Source of the DNA: an uncultured Collinsella sp.
Lineage (GTDB): Bacteria > Actinomycetota > Coriobacteriia > Coriobacteriales > Coriobacteriaceae
DNA length: 6,530 bases
NCBI GenBank assembly: GCA_902465115.1
Contig: CABQMC010000086.1
Location: 1 to 6,530, forward strand
Direction: 5' to 3'
How positions within the stretch are numbered: position 1 is the stretch's first letter; every line of letters begins with the position of its first letter. A program made the translations under genes and the position numbers. The notes beneath the pieces were generated by a model that searched no databases, was not told the origin of the DNA, and saw only the letters and a list, made by a program, of their open reading frames with translations. Below, one piece after another: positions 1 through 6,321 of this stretch.

Positions 1-2
1 CC

Positions 3-2363
3 AAGAGGCTCGTGAGATACGATGAGGCGGCGACGACGGGCAGGGCGACGTGGGAGACGAAGGTCGCGCTGAAGGCGATCGTCAATGCGGCCCATCCAGG
101 CGAGGTGACGGTGAAGGACACGTTTCAGTCGGCATGGTCGCAGAAACTTGGCGTCGACGAAAGCTCCATTACCATTAAAATCGGCAATACCGAGCTGGTT
201 CCGGGCATCGACTGGAGACCAACGACCAGCTATCCGGGTAATGAAACAAAGAAAAACTACGACCTCAAAATCATCGTTACCGACAACGTGAAAGCCGCTC
301 TCGAGAACGAGGACTACGCCGTTATCACCTACGACACCACATCAGAAGCGCTGTCGGGCTGGTACTCAAACTTCGCAGCGGTCGAAGCACCGGGCCTGAG
401 ACTACAGTGGCCGTTCACCGAACCCATCAAGTACGTTGTCAACCGAGAAACGATGCCCGCGGTCGAGAAGCCGGAAGCGGAGTCGAAGGTGTCTTGGGTT
501 GAGAACTTCGATTGGCATACCGTTGACGGCTCGGATGAGAAGGGCGCCTGGATCGTCGACTGGACGGTGTATGCAAACCGCCAAAAGGGTAATAAGGGCG
601 CAAATGGCGAGTTCGAATACTATGGAGCTGGAAAGCTGGGCGGGAAACCGCTGAATATCGTTGATAGCCTTCCGGATGGTATGAGCTATGTTGCGAATTC
701 CGCAAAGTATACGCTCGTGCAGAACCCCTATGATAAACATACGGGGCTTCATCGCGGAGGCGAGGCCAAGGAGGTCGTTACGGGTCGGACGCTCGCCGCC
801 GACAACGTCAGCCGCAACGGCAATACGGTCACCTTCTCCATCCCCACGACTGAGCTTGAAAGCTATGCCGGCTACGCAAAGCTCACGTACAAGACGGCGG
901 TCAAGCGCGGTGAGCTCGATACCTCCACAAACGAGGTGAAGTTCACCAACAAGGCCAGCGCGGGGTCAGGAGTTAAACAGTTCGATTCCGGTAAAGGTGA
1001 CGTCATCATTAAGAACAACGTCATCAAAAAGTCCGGCGAGCAGGTTGCCAATAGCAATCGCATCAAATACACCATTCTTGTTAACGAGTCTGCCGTTGCC
1101 CTTAAAAATGGCACCGACTTCCTTGAGCTCGTCGATACCATGGATGCCAAGTGCGCGCTGGTGCCGTCGACGCTTAAGGTCTATGAGCAGGTGAATGGTG
1201 CCTGGTCACCGCTGGCTGATAAGGACTATTCGTCGAAGATGGAGCAAGTCAAGGATGAATCTGGCTCGCGTACGAAGTTGACTCTTGAGGTGCCCGACGG
1301 GAAATACCTCAAGGTCGAGTATGAGGTTATCCCGACCGGAAACCCCGGCGAAGAGGTGTCCCTTTCCAACACCGCCGAGCTTGCGGGGGTGACGGAGGGT
1401 TCGGCGATCGACGAGCAAAAATGGAAGATTCAAAATGCGTCCGCCAGCGCGGGCGGCAACGGCTACAGCATCACGATGACCAAGTACGACGCCCAGCAGG
1501 TCGGCGCGACGCTCGAGGGGGCGAAGTTCACACTCTACAGCGTGGATATGGGCCAGGTTGCGGATGACGGAAATGTAGAGAACGCCAGAACGCCGTTTGA
1601 CGAGGCCGCGATCGACGTCCCCACCGACGCCAACGGCAAAATCTCGTTCGGCACAAGCGACAAGAAGATGAGTAATTGCGTGCTCTATCAGCTCGTGGAG
1701 ACCAAGGCGCCTGTTGGCTATGCCAAGGCCGATCCCACGTGGATCATGCTCAAGGGCAGCGCGAGCGACAAGGATTATCAGGCTGCGCTAACTAAGGCAA
1801 AGGACATCGTCGACGGTGCGGAGATCATCGACGATACAAAGAAGGACGAGATCTGGGTCTACGACAACCGCATGGCGGGCAAGGCGGTTATTAACGCAGA
1901 GAAGGTGCTCGCAGGCGGAACGTTCAAGGAAGGTCAGTTCTCGTTCGCGCTCAAGGATGATAAGGACAGGGTGCTCCAAACGGTGACCAACGATGCCATG
2001 GGCAACGTCTCCTTCAACGTCGACTACAACAAGGCCGATACCTATACTTATACCATCTCTGAGGTCGTCCCCGAGGGCGCCGAGAACAACGTCAAGGACC
2101 ACATCACCTACGACAGGACCCAGCACAAGGTTACGGTTAAGGTGGACAACGGTGAGAGGAATCTCGTCGCCACCGTCACCTATGACAATGGCTCTTCGAC
2201 CCCGCCGACTTTTACCAACAGATACTCGACCACGCTTCCCGAGGCAGGCGGTGCCGGCTTGACTATGACGTATCTGGCTGGCGCTTCGCTGCTGTGCTTT
2301 GCCGCGACATGGATGCATGCTCACCGCCATCGCGATCAAGATCGAGGTGGTCGCCGTGAGTAG
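3..2363 (+). CDS. Large isopeptide-domain fimbrial/adhesin protein, 5'-truncated by the window (C-terminal 786 codons)
   Basis: Cell-wall-anchored surface protein, probably the tip or adhesive pilin of the operon. The frame is open to the window edge and no ribosome site precedes the first possible start (GTG at 12), so the true start and signal peptide lie upstream. Numbering from that GTG, two or three beta-rich D2/adhesin-like modules fill about 1-480. The third has K339/K340, D375 in LVDTMDAK and N453 in SNTAELAG, as expected for an isopeptide-forming domain. A SpaA/Cna-B prealbumin-like domain follows (about 486-620; K491 in TMTKYD, E-box E563 in LVETKAPVGY, N619 in YDNR). Next comes an FctA/Spy0128-type pilin isopeptide linkage domain (about 624-738; K624 or K631, E684 in TISEVVP, N736 in FTNRY). 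It ends in LPEAG (742-746), a hydrophobic helix and a basic tail. The bond partners are inferred from family patterns. The stop overlaps the next gene. Confidence 0.88.
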   Translation, partial: KRLVRYDEAATTGRATWETKVALKAIVNAAHPGEVTVKDTFQSAWSQKLGVDESSITIKIGNTELVPGIDWRPTTSYPGNETKKNYDLKIIVTDNVKAALENEDYAVITYDTTSEALSGWYSNFAAVEAPGLRLQWPFTEPIKYVVNRETMPAVEKPEAESKVSWVENFDWHTVDGSDEKGAWIVDWTVYANRQKGNKGANGEFEYYGAGKLGGKPLNIVDSLPDGMSYVANSAKYTLVQNPYDKHTGLHRGGEAKEVVTGRTLAADNVSRNGNTVTFSIPTTELESYAGYAKLTYKTAVKRGELDTSTNEVKFTNKASAGSGVKQFDSGKGDVIIKNNVIKKSGEQVANSNRIKYTILVNESAVALKNGTDFLELVDTMDAKCALVPSTLKVYEQVNGAWSPLADKDYSSKMEQVKDESGSRTKLTLEVPDGKYLKVEYEVIPTGNPGEEVSLSNTAELAGVTEGSAIDEQKWKIQNASASAGGNGYSITMTKYDAQQVGATLEGAKFTLYSVDMGQVADDGNVENARTPFDEAAIDVPTDANGKISFGTSDKKMSNCVLYQLVETKAPVGYAKADPTWIMLKGSASDKDYQAALTKAKDIVDGAEIIDDTKKDEIWVYDNRMAGKAVINAEKVLAGGTFKEGQFSFALKDDKDRVLQTVTNDAMGNVSFNVDYNKADTYTYTISEVVPEGAENNVKDHITYDRTQHKVTVKVDNGERNLVATVTYDNGSSTPPTFTNRYSTTLPEAGGAGLTMTYLAGASLLCFAATWMHAHRHRDQDRGGRRE
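2344..2350 (+). promoter_or_regulatory. Shine-Dalgarno for the second pilin gene
   Basis: GAGGTGG lies five bases before GTG 2356, inside the last codons of the upstream gene. It decides the start of the second pilin: in-frame ATGs at 2299 and 2317 have no comparable site and would put charged residues ahead of the signal peptide. Its position suggests translational coupling to the preceding gene. Confidence 0.65.
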
Positions 2364-4011
2364 GCTTTGGTGCCGCTTGTTGGCCATCGCAACGATAGCT
2401 ACGGTCGCTATGTTCTCTTTTGCGATGCTGCCCAGGACGGCTCGTGCTGCCGACACCGGTGCCATTACGGTGGACGGTACAGTCGCGACGCGGTATGACG
2501 CGTACCAGCTCTTTTCGGCGACAGTTATCGATGATGACGATGCTGGCCATAAAATTGCAACTGACGCAACGTGGGCGAATGGCGCGGTTCGTCAAGCCGT
2601 TCTTCCCGTGCTTCATGATGCGGGGCTTGATGGCTCGGCATCGGCGGCGCAAGAGACTGCCGAGTGGATGAATGCCGACGGGCATATGACGACCGCGCTG
2701 ACGGCAAAGCTTGCCCGCGCGATTTGCAATGCCGACGCAACTTCCGTGGCCCTTAACGCGGGCACGGCGGCCGAGCTGCCCTGCGGCTACTGGCTCATCG
2801 TCGCCGACGGCGACGCCATCGCCCAGGGCGAGGCCGGCACCGCGCCGATCATGGCCCTGGTCGGCGGCGGCGCCGTCACCGTCAAGCCCAAGGCGGCGAC
2901 GCCCAAGGTCGCCAAGCACGTGCTGGAGGACGGTACCGCCGTCTGGCAGAAGGCCGCTGACGCCACGGTCGCCGACGGCCTGTACTGGCGTCTCTCGGCC
3001 ACGGTCCCGGCGGGCCTTACCGCCTACGACACCTATACGGTGCGGTTCGTCGACACCATGAGCGCGGGGCTCGACCCCTCCAAGGTCGCCGCGAGCATGC
3101 ATGTGTACGTGGCGGCGGGCGCCGAGGGCGGTTTCGATGCGGTCGCATGTGAGGACGGCAACGTCAGCTCGACGCCGGCTAAAGGGTGGACAGACATAAC
3201 TTCACAGTGCAAGGTCTCTGTCGAGGGGAGCACCTTCACCGTGCGCACCGGCGACCTGATCGCCGCGCTCGGCGGGGCCGACGCCTTCGCCGCGGGTGCC
3301 CGCGTGGTCGCCGTGTACAACGCGCCGCTCAACAGCGCATGCAACCACGGCATCGCGAAGGGCAACCCCAACGAGGTCTACCTGCGCTACCCGCGCTCTC
3401 CCTTTGCCGACCAGTCCGGCGACGCCGGCTTCACCCGCACGCCGAGCGACGACGCGTGCGCCTACACCTGGGATCTCGCGCTCACCAAGCGCGGCAGCGA
3501 CGGCGACAAGCCGCTCGCCGGGGCGGTCCTGAGCATCGCCGACGATCGCGGTCGCACGCTGGCGGCCGACGGCACGTGGGATGCGGAGGGTAAGGCCACC
3601 GTCACCACGGGCGAGGACGGCCGCGTGACCGTCTCGGGCGTGGACTCGGGCAAACTGGAGGTCCGCGAGCTCAAGGCGCCCAAGGGCTACACCGCCTTTG
3701 AGGGCACGCGCTCCGTGACGGTCAAGGCCGAGGGCCTGGACGTCGACCAGGTGGCCGCCGCCAAGCCCAAGCTCACCATCACGGCCGAGTCGCCCCTGCG
3801 CGCCGACAGCGCGGACGGGTCGACGGGCAGCCTGGAGGCGTCGCTCATCAACACGCCCACCGGCACACCCCCTAGCATTACCACCGGAGGCTTTATGCCC
3901 TCGACTGGCGATATGGCAATGTACGCCGCGGCCGCCGCAGCGGTTGCTGGAGCCGCGCTCATCGTGGTCGCGCTCCTGGTCAAGCGGGGAGGTGGCAGCC
4001 ATAAAGAGTAG
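2356..4011 (+). CDS. Secreted LPxTG-type (MPSTG) pilin, probable minor or basal subunit, 551 aa
   Basis: Sortase-anchored fimbrial protein. The GTG start at 2356 is supported by GAGGTGG upstream and gives a clean signal peptide: Arg-containing n-region, hydrophobic core, cleavage after TARA at about residue 31. An N-terminal pilin domain (about 35-180) ends in VTVKPK. A D2-type isopeptide domain follows (about 183-350; K187, D233 in FVDTM, N337/N339 before the EVYLRYP strand). Then comes a Cna-B/SpaA domain (about 370-500; K378, E-box E438 in VRELKAPKGY, N499 in LINTP). The tail is MPSTG (514-518), an Ala/Val-rich transmembrane segment and KRGGGSHKE. Six cysteines outside the signal peptide (124, 143, 265, 285, 329, 368) could form disulfides. 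There is no canonical YPKN pilin motif, so K177 or K179 may do that job, which is inference. GC content swings sharply inside the gene. It could instead be an alternative shaft subunit. Confidence 0.9.
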   Translation: MSRLWCRLLAIATIATVAMFSFAMLPRTARAADTGAITVDGTVATRYDAYQLFSATVIDDDDAGHKIATDATWANGAVRQAVLPVLHDAGLDGSASAAQETAEWMNADGHMTTALTAKLARAICNADATSVALNAGTAAELPCGYWLIVADGDAIAQGEAGTAPIMALVGGGAVTVKPKAATPKVAKHVLEDGTAVWQKAADATVADGLYWRLSATVPAGLTAYDTYTVRFVDTMSAGLDPSKVAASMHVYVAAGAEGGFDAVACEDGNVSSTPAKGWTDITSQCKVSVEGSTFTVRTGDLIAALGGADAFAAGARVVAVYNAPLNSACNHGIAKGNPNEVYLRYPRSPFADQSGDAGFTRTPSDDACAYTWDLALTKRGSDGDKPLAGAVLSIADDRGRTLAADGTWDAEGKATVTTGEDGRVTVSGVDSGKLEVRELKAPKGYTAFEGTRSVTVKAEGLDVDQVAAAKPKLTITAESPLRADSADGSTGSLEASLINTPTGTPPSITTGGFMPSTGDMAMYAAAAAAVAGAALIVVALLVKRGGGSHKE

Positions 4012-4119
4012 CTGGCAGCCCCACAGAGAGCGGGGCGAGACGTAGCGAAGTAGATGCTAAGACACAGACAGATGATGACCGATCGAATGAGAATCAAACG
4101 GAAAACGGAGGAAAAGAAG
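4012..4119 (+). other. Intergenic spacer between the second and third pilin genes
   Basis: This 108-bp gap has no convincing promoter. It has a weak 5-bp hairpin (GCCCC 4018-4022 with GGGGC 4032-4036) without a T-run. The heptamer GGCAGCC occurs at 3994-4000 and again at 4014-4020, exactly 20 bp apart, across the stop codon. The last 30 bases are purine-rich and end in the Shine-Dalgarno of the next gene. Readthrough from the upstream pilin genes is the simplest reading. A processing site that lets the shaft transcript accumulate is possible but not shown. Confidence 0.5.
4107..4111 (+). promoter_or_regulatory. Shine-Dalgarno for the major pilin gene
   Basis: GGAGG lies eight bases before ATG 4120. 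It picks that start over the in-frame ATG at 4054 and others, whose extra residues (MLRHRQMM and on) would put a long charged stretch in front of the signal peptide. A second ATG at 4126 is possible but further from the site. Confidence 0.75.
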
Positions 4120-5763
4120 ATGAGCATGAGCAAGAACATCGCACGCCTGGCAGTAACCGCCGGCCTCACAGCAGCGCTGAGCTTCGGCGGGGTTATGGCG
4201 CCGGTGACCATGGCGTTTGCTGAGGAGGGTGCCGCCCCCAGCTATTCGCTCACGATTAAACAGGCCGCGGACAATGGCTCCACTTCGTTCAAGGCGTATC
4301 AGATTTTTACTGCTGACGTTGTGGACGGAAAGTCCGGTAAGGTTACGTCCAACGTTGAGTGGGCGAGTGCTGAAGCAGAGACTGCGGTCCTGGACGTGCT
4401 TGTTGATAACAACGCCTTTGGAATTACCAAAGGCTCGACCGCTTCTGATGTTGCCGACTTCCTTTCCAAGATCACTGATACCACTGATACCACGAGTTTG
4501 CCGCAGGACAGCATCCTTAACAAGATTGCCTTGGCTGTAGAGAAGCGTGTTACCGCTACGGGCAATTCCTTTGCTGCCGGTCAAACTTTCACCACTACGA
4601 AAGCTGGCTACTACCTGTTCATGACCGATACCGACTCGCTCAAAGCGAATGAGAAGCAGACCGGTACCTCGCCGATCTTTGCAGTCGTGGGCGGCAACGC
4701 AGTGGCCGTTACCGAGAAGACGAGCATCCCGACCGTGACGAAGCAGGTCATGGACGATGGTGCGGACAACGACTGGAAGAACAAGGCGGACTCCCAGATG
4801 GGTCAGACCGTTCAGTACAAGCTGACCGGCACGGTTGCAAGCAATGTCGACACGTTCAGCACCTACTATTATGAGTTCCACGATGAGCTGTCTGCCGGTT
4901 TGACTGTTGATAAGTCCACTGTCAAGGCCGTGATTGGTGAGACTCAGATCATGCCTACTTCTGTGACCGTGTCTGATCCCGATTCAAATGGCAGAACGGT
5001 CTTGAGCGTAAAGTTTGACAATCTTAAGGCTGCCGGTGTCACTGTCGGCGAGAGCACAAGGGTCGTTGTCACGTACAGCGCCAAGCTCGACCCGCAGAAG
5101 TCCCAGTATGTCGTTGTCGGTGGCACGGGCAACTCCAACACCGTCAAGCTCATCTACTCCAACAACCCTGGCCACGATTCCCGGGGTGAGTCTGTGCCCG
5201 ACACCGTGTGCGACTACACCTATGCGCTCAAGCTCGTCAAGAAGGACGCGACGGATGGGAATAAGAAACTTACGGGCGTAAAGTTCACCATCTGTGCCAC
5301 TGATCCCGACGATACTGCATCCAAGGGCAGGTATGTCCAGGAGAATGGCTCCCTCGGTGCTAAGGCTTATGAGTTCACGACCACCGACTCCGGCGAGATT
5401 TACGTCAAGGGCCTCGATGCCGGCACCTACACCGTCAAGGAGACCCATACGCTCGCCGGCTACAACACCATCCCCGATTTCACCTTCACCATCAGAGCCG
5501 ATGGATTCAACCAAGCAGAGGGAGAAAACAAGATTACGGTCGAGACGAGCACCAAGGGTTCCAATTTGGTCGAGGTTGACACGACCAACACGGACAACGG
5601 CACTGCTGCCTTGATCGTCAAAAACAAGCAGGGCTCCGGTCTTCCCCTCACCGGTCTCAACGGCGTGACCTTCACTTGGATCGCTGGTGGCGCGGTGCTG
5701 TGCATCGGCGTGGCGCATCTCATCCGCAGCCGTAAGCAGGCTGAGGAGTCCGAGCAGGAGTAA
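4120..5763 (+). CDS. Major shaft-type SpaA-like pilin with LPLTG sorting signal, 547 aa
   Basis: Probable backbone subunit of a sortase-polymerised pilus. The Sec signal peptide covers residues 1-34 (N5-R9 region, Ala/Leu/Val core, cleavage after AFA). The layout is that of a three-domain shaft pilin. An N-terminal domain (about 38-200) ends in VAVTEK. A D2 isopeptide domain follows (about 205-350; K208 in TVTKQV, D255 in FHDELSAGL, Asn residues in SNTVKLIYSNNP at 339-350). A C-terminal Cna-B domain (about 366-503) has K374/K375 in LVKKDATDG, E441 in YTVKETHTLAGY and N502 in IVKNK. LPLTG occupies 508-512, followed by a transmembrane helix and the RSRKQ charged tail. K200 sits where shaft pilins usually carry the YPKN polymerisation lysine, so it is my candidate for the intersubunit bond (inference). 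Its GC content is lower than that of the gene before it. A terminator lies 100 bp after the stop. Confidence 0.92.
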   Translation: MSMSKNIARLAVTAGLTAALSFGGVMAPVTMAFAEEGAAPSYSLTIKQAADNGSTSFKAYQIFTADVVDGKSGKVTSNVEWASAEAETAVLDVLVDNNAFGITKGSTASDVADFLSKITDTTDTTSLPQDSILNKIALAVEKRVTATGNSFAAGQTFTTTKAGYYLFMTDTDSLKANEKQTGTSPIFAVVGGNAVAVTEKTSIPTVTKQVMDDGADNDWKNKADSQMGQTVQYKLTGTVASNVDTFSTYYYEFHDELSAGLTVDKSTVKAVIGETQIMPTSVTVSDPDSNGRTVLSVKFDNLKAAGVTVGESTRVVVTYSAKLDPQKSQYVVVGGTGNSNTVKLIYSNNPGHDSRGESVPDTVCDYTYALKLVKKDATDGNKKLTGVKFTICATDPDDTASKGRYVQENGSLGAKAYEFTTTDSGEIYVKGLDAGTYTVKETHTLAGYNTIPDFTFTIRADGFNQAEGENKITVETSTKGSNLVEVDTTNTDNGTAALIVKNKQGSGLPLTGLNGVTFTWIAGGAVLCIGVAHLIRSRKQAEESEQE

Positions 5764-5863
5764 CGCTCGCTCACCCATCCCTTTGGCAGGTGGGATGTGA
5801 TGGCCATGAGACTTGCGGACACTTTTCTCGTCCATCCACGTTCTTGCTTTGCCATTCTCTTTT

Positions 5864-5902
5864 CGGGGCAGACTCCAGTGCGGAGTCTGCCCCGTTCTTT
5901 TT
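5864..5902 (+). terminator. Strong intrinsic terminator of the pilus operon
   Basis: A perfect 13-bp stem pairs CGGGGCAGACTCC (5864-5876) with GGAGTCTGCCCCG (5882-5894). The loop is AGTGC and the stem is followed by TTCTTTTT. It lies 100 bp after the major pilin stop. The T-run exists only on the + strand, so the terminator acts on the pilus operon and separates it from the small gene unit that follows. Confidence 0.95.
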
Positions 5903-5950
5903 GGATAACGCGGCCAGGATTCATTGTCCGATGGATCAAGCGTATGAATA

Positions 5951-5967
5951 TCGAACAGATGTTTGCA
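5951..5967 (+). promoter_or_regulatory. LexA/SOS-box-like operator, copy 1
   Basis: TCGAACAGATGTTTGCA matches the actinobacterial and Bacillus LexA pattern (CGAAC, four bases, GTTC/T) with one or two deviations in the right half: GTTTGC instead of GTTCGA. The left half TCGAAC is perfect, and the site is identical in the second copy. It overlaps a candidate -35 (TTGCAA 5963-5968), where a repressor would block RNA polymerase. Binding by LexA is inferred. Another dyad-binding repressor would be the alternative. Confidence 0.6.
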
Positions 5968-6011
5968 AATATTGCGTTACCAGCTGTAAGTGCGAGTGCT
6001 CGCAGTAAAAT
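5963..6011 (+). promoter_or_regulatory. Candidate promoter(s) for the small membrane peptide gene
   Basis: Two readings are possible. One is TTGCAA (5963-5968) with TGTAAG (5985-5990), spacer 16 here and 17 in the second copy, which would overlap the SOS-like box. The other uses TAAAAT (6006-6011), a five-of-six match to TATAAT, but with no good -35 hexamer. Everything is conserved in both copies, so promoter function for this interval is well supported even though the exact start is not. Confidence 0.45.
5991..6004 (+). promoter_or_regulatory. 14-bp palindromic operator candidate
   Basis: TGCGAGTGCTCGCA is a perfect 6-bp inverted repeat with a 2-bp centre. It sits directly upstream of the TAAAAT box and 39 bp downstream of the start of the SOS-like box. 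The second copy (6471-6484) reads TGCGAGTGTTCGCA, with one arm base changed. It could be a second operator, or the first hairpin of the transcript if transcription starts upstream of it. Confidence 0.4.
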
Positions 6012-6041
6012 ACCCTTGCGACGCATCCCGTGCGCGGGCGG

Positions 6042-6057
6042 CCGACGACTCGATCGG
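6042..6057 (+). other. Leader hairpin overlapping the Shine-Dalgarno
   Basis: CCGA (6042-6045) can pair with TCGG (6054-6057). This takes in the first bases of the CGGAGG ribosome site (6055-6060). An adjacent 4-bp hairpin is CCCG (6027-6030) with CGGG (6035-6038). The stems are short, so this is only a suggestion that translation of the small peptide is held down by leader folding. Confidence 0.3.
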
Positions 6058-6060
6058 AGG
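6056..6060 (+). promoter_or_regulatory. Shine-Dalgarno of the 50-aa ORF
   Basis: GGAGG lies seven bases before ATG 6068. It selects this ATG over an in-frame GTG at 5990, which has no ribosome site and falls inside the presumed promoter. Confidence 0.8.
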
Positions 6061-6067
6061 TCCCCAA

Positions 6068-6220
6068 ATGCTGAAATTCCTTAACGCGCTCGCCGCCCTC
6101 GCGGCGGTGGGCACGTTCGTCATCGCGTTTCTTGACTCGTATGAGGTTCGGTTTAAGGTCCGTAGGCGCACGCGCGGTGCGGACGGTAGAAGGCATTTGC
6201 GCCGCAACAAGCGCAAATAA
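6068..6220 (+). CDS. Small single-helix membrane peptide with highly basic tail, 50 aa; possible SOS-controlled toxin-like protein
   Basis: I do not recognise a named family. Residues 4-22 are a hydrophobic Ala/Leu/Val/Phe stretch long enough to cross the membrane once. They are followed by LDSYEV and then a tail in which 13 of 23 residues (28-50) are Arg or Lys. The ORF has a good Shine-Dalgarno at ideal spacing, a conserved promoter/leader and a hairpin directly after the stop, all unusual for a chance ORF. The size and plan (short helix, charged end, LexA-like box, structured leader) resemble SOS-induced type I toxins such as TisB, but there is no sequence claim behind that and no antisense RNA was identified. 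A small regulatory membrane protein or a nucleic-acid-binding peptide are alternatives. The duplicated upstream region suggests a paralogue starts just past the window. Confidence 0.65.
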   Translation: MLKFLNALAALAAVGTFVIAFLDSYEVRFKVRRRTRGADGRRHLRRNKRK

Positions 6221-6221
6221 G

Positions 6222-6249
6222 AATGCCCGGGGTTAGAGGCCCGGGCATT
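6222..6249 (+). terminator. Hairpin directly after the 50-aa ORF (weak or leaky terminator)
   Basis: A perfect 10-bp stem pairs AATGCCCGGG (6222-6231) with CCCGGGCATT (6240-6249), with an 8-nt loop, beginning one base after the stop codon. Only TTT follows, so termination may be partial and some transcripts may continue to the stronger hairpin at 6322. It could also protect the 3' end of the mRNA. Confidence 0.7.
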
Positions 6250-6250
6250 T

Positions 6251-6321
6251 AACAACACCGGAAACTGGTCGCCCGCGCTCCTAAGTACTTACGCGGGGTG
6301 CGTCGTTCCCTGTAGCTATTG
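6251..6321 (+). other. Structured non-coding stretch between two hairpins
   Basis: No ORF is supported here. It contains a possible stem CCCGCG (6272-6277) with CGCGGG (6292-6297), enclosing the perfect 10-bp palindrome TAAGTACTTA (6282-6291). The overlapping GCGGGGT (6293-6299) is exactly complementary to seven of the eight loop bases of the next hairpin. The stretch may be the 3' untranslated part of the small-peptide transcript or a separate small RNA. Confidence 0.4.

Larger units (their letters stand above)
5949..6049 (+). repeat. Promoter/leader direct repeat, copy 1
   Basis: This segment carries the SOS-like box, candidate promoter and most of the leader of the 50-aa ORF. It recurs 480 bp downstream at 6429-6530. 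Aligned by eye, the copies differ by three substitutions (A5969 to T, C5999 to T, G6020 to A) and one extra T in copy 2 (GCGTTACC versus GCGTTTACC). Similarity drops sharply upstream, apart from a shared GCGGCCAGG starting 41 bp before the box in both copies. Confidence 0.95.

Noticed and set aside
12..14. GTG at 12 as the start of the first protein
   Set aside because: No ribosome site or signal peptide, and the frame stays open to the window edge. The sequence reads as the middle of a domain.
2263..3102. Minus-strand open frame (279 codons) across the junction of pilins 1 and 2
   Set aside because: It overlaps two real genes, and its Arg/Gly/His-rich composition is typical of antisense shadow frames.
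3202..4002. Long minus-strand open frame (266 codons) opposite the second pilin
   Set aside because: It is antisense to a well-supported gene in very GC-rich DNA, where stops are rare. Its product is low-complexity Arg/Gly/Ala, with no domain or ribosome site.
4018..4036. GCCCC/GGGGC hairpin between pilin genes 2 and 3
   Set aside because: A 5-bp stem without T-run is too weak to call a terminator.
4474..4491. Two tandem 9-bp units (ACTGATACC) in the major pilin
   Set aside because: Only two in-frame copies giving TDTTDT in a loop. Too short to argue for phase variation, and a change would keep the frame.
5776..5797. CATCCC/GGGATG inverted repeat just after the major pilin stop
   Set aside because: Only 6 bp, with a 10-nt loop and no T-run. 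The real terminator is at 5864-5902.
4984..5835. Long minus-strand open frame (283 codons) opposite the major pilin
   Set aside because: It is a mirror of the pilin's codon pattern, with no recognisable domains and no promoter or Shine-Dalgarno.
5924..5951. Possible promoter TTGTCC plus GAATAT or TATGAA upstream of the SOS-like box
   Set aside because: Poor hexamers and spacing, and not conserved in the second copy, unlike the sequence downstream of the box.
5797..6084. Plus-strand open frame of 95 codons after the pilus operon
   Set aside because: It runs straight through the strong terminator and the conserved promoter repeat, and has no good Shine-Dalgarno.
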